Below, piece after piece: positions 33,349 to 36,870 of a DNA stretch of 36,870 nt (its first letter is position 1; every line of letters starts with the position of its first letter). Position numbers and translations under genes: made by a program. The stretch is from Pedobacter jejuensis (GTDB lineage: Bacteria; Bacteroidota; Bacteroidia; Sphingobacteriales; Sphingobacteriaceae), in the NCBI RefSeq assembly GCF_003725795.1, contig NZ_RBEE01000013.1, positions 1 to 36,870 on the forward strand. Direction: 5' to 3'. Below the pieces are notes generated by a model. That model was not told where the DNA came from and did no database searches. It was given only the letters and a program-made list of their open reading frames with translations.

Positions 33349-36300
33349 ATGAAAAAAAATTTAAATAGATCTTTTCTATCATTTTTTTTTGCTTTCTTCT
33401 GCCTATCATTAATCTTAAGTAATTCTGTTAAGGCGCAGAGTGTTACAGCAAGCGGTACCAATTCAACTTGTCCAAATGGTGCAAGCATTACGGCTGCCAC
33501 GAACGGACTAGCTAGTCCTGTTAGTTATCAATTGTTAAAAGGAACAACAATTATAAGACCACTTGGTGGCAGTGGTTGGACTTCAAATAATATTTTTACA
33601 GACTTGCCCGCAGATACTTATACCGTAAAAGCAAGGGGAAATAATGATGATGCAACAATTGTAACTTCTGCACCTATAACAGTTACAGAAACTTATACTC
33701 CAGTTACAGCTTCGGTATCGCCGATTTCTATCACAGGGTGTACAAGTAGCACAGTAGGTACATTAACTGTTTCTGCTAGTGGCGGGAGTGGTAATTTAAG
33801 TTACGGAATTACTGCAGTTGACCAAACAACAGCACCAACAACTTTTCAAAGTTCGCCTACTTTTTCAGGACTTGCTGCTGGTTCGTATAAGTTTTGGGTC
33901 AAAGATAATAACTGTATAACCTCAACAATAATTAATACAACTGGTGTTTTAACTGTTAATCAACCGAATCCAGCCACTCAATATAATTTAGACTATGTTT
34001 ATTTAACGCTTCAAAATACCAGCACATCTGCAGGAGGATATCAAATAAAAGCCTCCCAATTTTTTACGGGGAACTATGTTTATTTACCTTCTTCCCAATG
34101 GTCTTTTTATACGGTTGAAGTAAGAAATGTAAGCACTTCGACAACATTTGCAGCCCAACCCTATAATCCGAATGGGTCTTATACGTTTGCCGCAGGCACC
34201 GTTTTGCCAGGGCAAACTTTAGAATATATACTGCGTAATACTTGTGATGGAACAAGTAAAGTTTTTCCCGTTTTACAGAAGGGACCAGATGTTATCCCCT
34301 TTGCTACTTGTGGAATAGCTCAGGCGGAATATCGTGTTATGGAGGTAAGTTTAGTATCAGTTCCAGCTACTATTTATTTTACCGATAATGGCACATCTAA
34401 TCCCGAAAACACTAAAACAATTGTAGTTAACAATCAAAATGATGGACCTACTTACATAAATTTTACTCCGAATACAAAGGTAAATTGGTATGTTGTTGAT
34501 AATAATGGAAAAATCTGGCCAGGCGGAATCTTAGATTTTACAGTTGATTTAACAGCGGGCAATTCAAATGCAAGTTTTGTTTACAGTATTCCAAATAAGT
34601 GTGTTTTAAATAAAGCGCAGATATTAGTCAAGTTGGGTGGCGTTCCTCAGCAAACAACCGGATTAACTTATGAAGTTACGTCTTCCAATAATAGCTTGGT
34701 TCCTATTGGAAAGACAGGTTCGTTGGTTCCGGGACCTTTCAATCAAAATTACCTTTTAGAATATACCACGGGAGTAAATGATTGGCCATCTGGTAAATAT
34801 ACAGTAAAACTCCATTCTTCGGCTACAGCCAGTGGATGTTATGAAGGCGTTAGCGTTGATGTCGATTCTTATGGCTATGATGCAACTATAACTGGGGTAA
34901 CCAAAACAGCTACTTGTGGTTCATTTAACTTTACCGTAAATGGTACCTTTAATAGGCCTCAAGAATATGAGTTGGTTATTTTAACTGGTCCAGGAACGAC
35001 ACCAGGAACTACGCGTAATATTGATGCTAATGGCACTGCACAGAGCTTTACTAATATGCCTTATGGAGATTACACTGTAGGTTTAAAAGTGAAAGGTGAA
35101 AACTGTATTCTAGTTAATTTGGAACCCATTACATTTAACGCTAGCAGTAGCATAGATTTTGACGCAATAAATAGTGGTGGTTTTGCTTGTGGCCCAAATG
35201 GAAAAGGTGATTTAGTGATTTCTGCTAGTACTGTTATTGTTGGGGCTACCTTAGAGTATAGCATTGATAATGGACTTAATTGGCAATCCTCAAACGTTTT
35301 TCCTAATACGCCAACAGGTACATATCCTATAAAAATTAAAGAGACTGCATGTGGTACAGAGACTACACAAAATGTAACTGTTATTCAAACTATACAAGCA
35401 ACCATAAACAATAATCCAATTAGTGAATCTGTATGTGTTGGGGATAACGCAGTGTTAAATATCAATGCTATTGGAGGCACTGTTTACACTTGGACTTATC
35501 CCGATGGATCAACCCGTACAGGAAAAGTGCAAAATTTAACAAATATTACTTCTGCAATGGCAGGAATATATTCAGTAGTAGTAACAACTGCAAGCTGTAT
35601 ATCGCCTGCACAAACGGTAACGTTAAAAGTTGTTACGAAGCCAACTGTAAATGCAGTTTCTGCTCAAACAGCTTGTAATGGTGAACTTAAGGCAATTTCA
35701 TTTACTGGAACGCAAGCGCTTGAATATTCAAATTCCACAACCTCAAATCCGATTACAACTATATATAACTGGACAAACGATAATCCTGCAATTGGCTTAT
35801 CCGCAATTGGTAGCGGAGATATTTCATTTAACGCGATAAACACTGGTACTACACCATTAGTAGCAAACATAACAGTTACACCAAATACAGGCATAGGCTG
35901 TCCTGGCAGTTCACAAACCTTCCAACTTACAGTAAATCCCAACGTAGCTAAGCCAACAATAACAGGACCAACTATATTTTGTACATCTGTTGGCGCTACT
36001 TTAACCTCGTCTGCTTCAACTGCAAACCAATGGTATAAAGATGGTGTAGCGATTTCTGGTGCTACTGAACAGACTTATTTGGTAACATCAGTAGGTAGTT
36101 ATACAGTAGCAATTAATGGTAATGGCAGTTGTTCTGCTCCTTCTGATCCTATTGTGTTAACAGAATCTGCTTGTAAGATTACTTCAACGAAAACAATTGT
36201 TGGTAATCCATCGAGCGTAAAACCAAATGATGTACTGACTTATAATATTACTTTAACAAATAACTTTGGCACTGCAAAAACAGGTATAACGGTAAGTGAC

Positions 36301-36870
36301 GCTGTTCCTTCAACCTTGACCAATATCACAGGAATTAGCAACGGTGGAACATTAACAAATGGTACAATTAACTGGTCGGCTTTGACAGTTCCTGCAAACA
36401 GTAGCTTAACCTTGAGCTTCACTGCCACGGTTATACCAACACTTCCGGCAGGCACAACACAGATTAAAAACGTTGCTTCGGTTGTGGATCCTATTGATCC
36501 GAACAACCCTGAGTTACCGGAAGTTGTGGTACCAACGGAAGGGAAGATTACTTCAACGAAAACAATTGTTGGCAACCCTTCGAGCGTAAAACCAAATGAT
36601 GTACTGACTTACAATATTACTTTAACGAATAACTTTGGCACTGCAAAAACAAGTGTAACGGTAAGTGATGCTGTTCCTGCAACCTTGACCAATATTACAG
36701 GAATTAGCAATGGCGGAACCTTAACCGGCAATACAATTAACTGGTCGGCATTGACGGTTCCTGCAAACGGCAGCTTAACCTTGAGCTTCCAGGCAACGGT
36801 TATACCAACACTTCCGGCAGGCACAACACAGATTAAAAACGTTGCCTCGGTTGTAGATCCAATTGATCCG
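33349..36870 (+). CDS. Secreted multidomain adhesin-like protein, 3' end outside window
   Basis: One open frame of 1174 codons from ATG 33349 to the window edge, without a stop. A Sec signal peptide (cleavage about residue 29, VKA/QS) is followed by many SprB-like beta-sandwich repeats (SVTASGTNSTCPNGASITA and similar, with Cys at regular places), an Ig-like domain at about 685-764 (TWTYPDGSTRTGKVQ), a PKD-like domain at 765-864, another Ig-like domain at 865-942 (NQWYKDGVAISGATEQTYLV), and DUF11-type repeats from 943. Such proteins are usually exported by type IX secretion, with the sorting domain at the unseen C-terminus. Confidence 0.85.
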   Translation, partial: MKKNLNRSFLSFFFAFFCLSLILSNSVKAQSVTASGTNSTCPNGASITAATNGLASPVSYQLLKGTTIIRPLGGSGWTSNNIFTDLPADTYTVKARGNNDDATIVTSAPITVTETYTPVTASVSPISITGCTSSTVGTLTVSASGGSGNLSYGITAVDQTTAPTTFQSSPTFSGLAAGSYKFWVKDNNCITSTIINTTGVLTVNQPNPATQYNLDYVYLTLQNTSTSAGGYQIKASQFFTGNYVYLPSSQWSFYTVEVRNVSTSTTFAAQPYNPNGSYTFAAGTVLPGQTLEYILRNTCDGTSKVFPVLQKGPDVIPFATCGIAQAEYRVMEVSLVSVPATIYFTDNGTSNPENTKTIVVNNQNDGPTYINFTPNTKVNWYVVDNNGKIWPGGILDFTVDLTAGNSNASFVYSIPNKCVLNKAQILVKLGGVPQQTTGLTYEVTSSNNSLVPIGKTGSLVPGPFNQNYLLEYTTGVNDWPSGKYTVKLHSSATASGCYEGVSVDVDSYGYDATITGVTKTATCGSFNFTVNGTFNRPQEYELVILTGPGTTPGTTRNIDANGTAQSFTNMPYGDYTVGLKVKGENCILVNLEPITFNASSSIDFDAINSGGFACGPNGKGDLVISASTVIVGATLEYSIDNGLNWQSSNVFPNTPTGTYPIKIKETACGTETTQNVTVIQTIQATINNNPISESVCVGDNAVLNINAIGGTVYTWTYPDGSTRTGKVQNLTNITSAMAGIYSVVVTTASCISPAQTVTLKVVTKPTVNAVSAQTACNGELKAISFTGTQALEYSNSTTSNPITTIYNWTNDNPAIGLSAIGSGDISFNAINTGTTPLVANITVTPNTGIGCPGSSQTFQLTVNPNVAKPTITGPTIFCTSVGATLTSSASTANQWYKDGVAISGATEQTYLVTSVGSYTVAINGNGSCSAPSDPIVLTESACKITSTKTIVGNPSSVKPNDVLTYNITLTNNFGTAKTGITVSDAVPSTLTNITGISNGGTLTNGTINWSALTVPANSSLTLSFTATVIPTLPAGTTQIKNVASVVDPIDPNNPELPEVVVPTEGKITSTKTIVGNPSSVKPNDVLTYNITLTNNFGTAKTSVTVSDAVPATLTNITGISNGGTLTGNTINWSALTVPANGSLTLSFQATVIPTLPAGTTQIKNVASVVDPIDP
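36175..36870 (+). repeat. 369-bp tandem DUF11-type repeats inside the adhesin gene
   Basis: Unit 1 spans 36175-36543 (123 codons from Lys943) and unit 2 begins at 36544 and runs off the window after 327 bases. They are nearly identical in DNA; protein differences are few (GITVSDAVPST versus SVTVSDAVPAT, NGTINW versus GNTINW, FTATV versus FQATV). The DUF11 look comes from NDVLTYNITLTNNFGTA and VSDAVP. More copies probably follow. Confidence 0.85.

Noticed and set aside
36240..36824. Two similar minus-strand ORFs in the adhesin
   Set aside because: They are antisense shadows of the 369-bp repeats, which is why they resemble each other.
1..36870. CRISPR array, rRNA genes, toxin-antitoxin pair or known defence system
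   Set aside because: I saw no regularly spaced repeats, no rRNA sequence, and no protein motif of such systems. The S24/XRE cassette is the only mobile-element regulatory content.

Overview
The window looks like chromosome of a Bacteroidetes bacterium, most like Sphingobacteriaceae such as Pedobacter. The DNA is AT-rich, genes have little or no Shine-Dalgarno sequence, and several start regions carry the Bacteroidetes promoter signature (TTTG or TTG, about 19 bases, TAnnTTTG). It also has an ExbB-ExbD-ExbD-TonB cluster with a Pro-rich TonB, a short NuoG, many small lipoproteins and a giant secreted adhesin. The genus is an inference; no rRNA or marker search was possible.

Layout. Positions 1-2010 are the end of a mobile element. 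It has an IS21-like terminus with internal repeats, then four overlapping small genes: an S24/LexA-type repressor, a zinc-ribbon membrane protein, a 53-residue basic peptide and an XRE-type HTH protein. It stops at a 26-nt tRNA 3' fragment with its terminator (2011-2075), which reads as an attachment scar, next to an intact tRNA-Lys. Positions 2378-7227 hold small lipoproteins and hypotheticals, DUF1543, an FAD/NAD(P)-binding protein and a TMEM220-like gene. Two genes here (2378-2763 and 6337-6704) are broken by one-base frameshifts, each repairable at a CAAAAAC run. Positions 7341-13096 carry a Cu/Zn superoxide dismutase lipoprotein, an orphan ExbD, metK with a SAM-II-like riboswitch leader, a diacylglycerol-kinase-type lipid kinase, a SUI1/YciH factor and ATP-dependent PEP carboxykinase.

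Positions 13266-19262 are the proton-motive-force energy-coupling cluster: exbB, two exbD, tonB, a small membrane protein, a PstS-like lipoprotein and a secreted TPR protein. They form one forward run behind a clear promoter and end at a strong terminator. Positions 19239-32757 are the full 14-subunit NADH:quinone oxidoreductase operon, nuoA to nuoN in order, with separate nuoC and nuoD. Three things interrupt it: a terminator-like hairpin between nuoA and nuoB, a four-helix-bundle gene with a nonsense codon between nuoF and nuoG, and a 26-bp inverted-repeat element between nuoI and nuoJ. Functionally, Nuo builds the proton gradient that ExbB/ExbD/TonB spend on outer-membrane transport.

Positions 32758-33348 are a gene-free AT-rich leader with two perfect hairpins. 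From 33349 to the window end runs a secreted multidomain adhesin-like ORF with PKD-like, Ig-like and 369-bp tandem DUF11-type repeats, cut off by the window.

I did not find a convincing entirely new system. The best leads are the overlapping four-gene cassette at the element end, the metK leader with an apparent expression platform, and the clustered gene decay.
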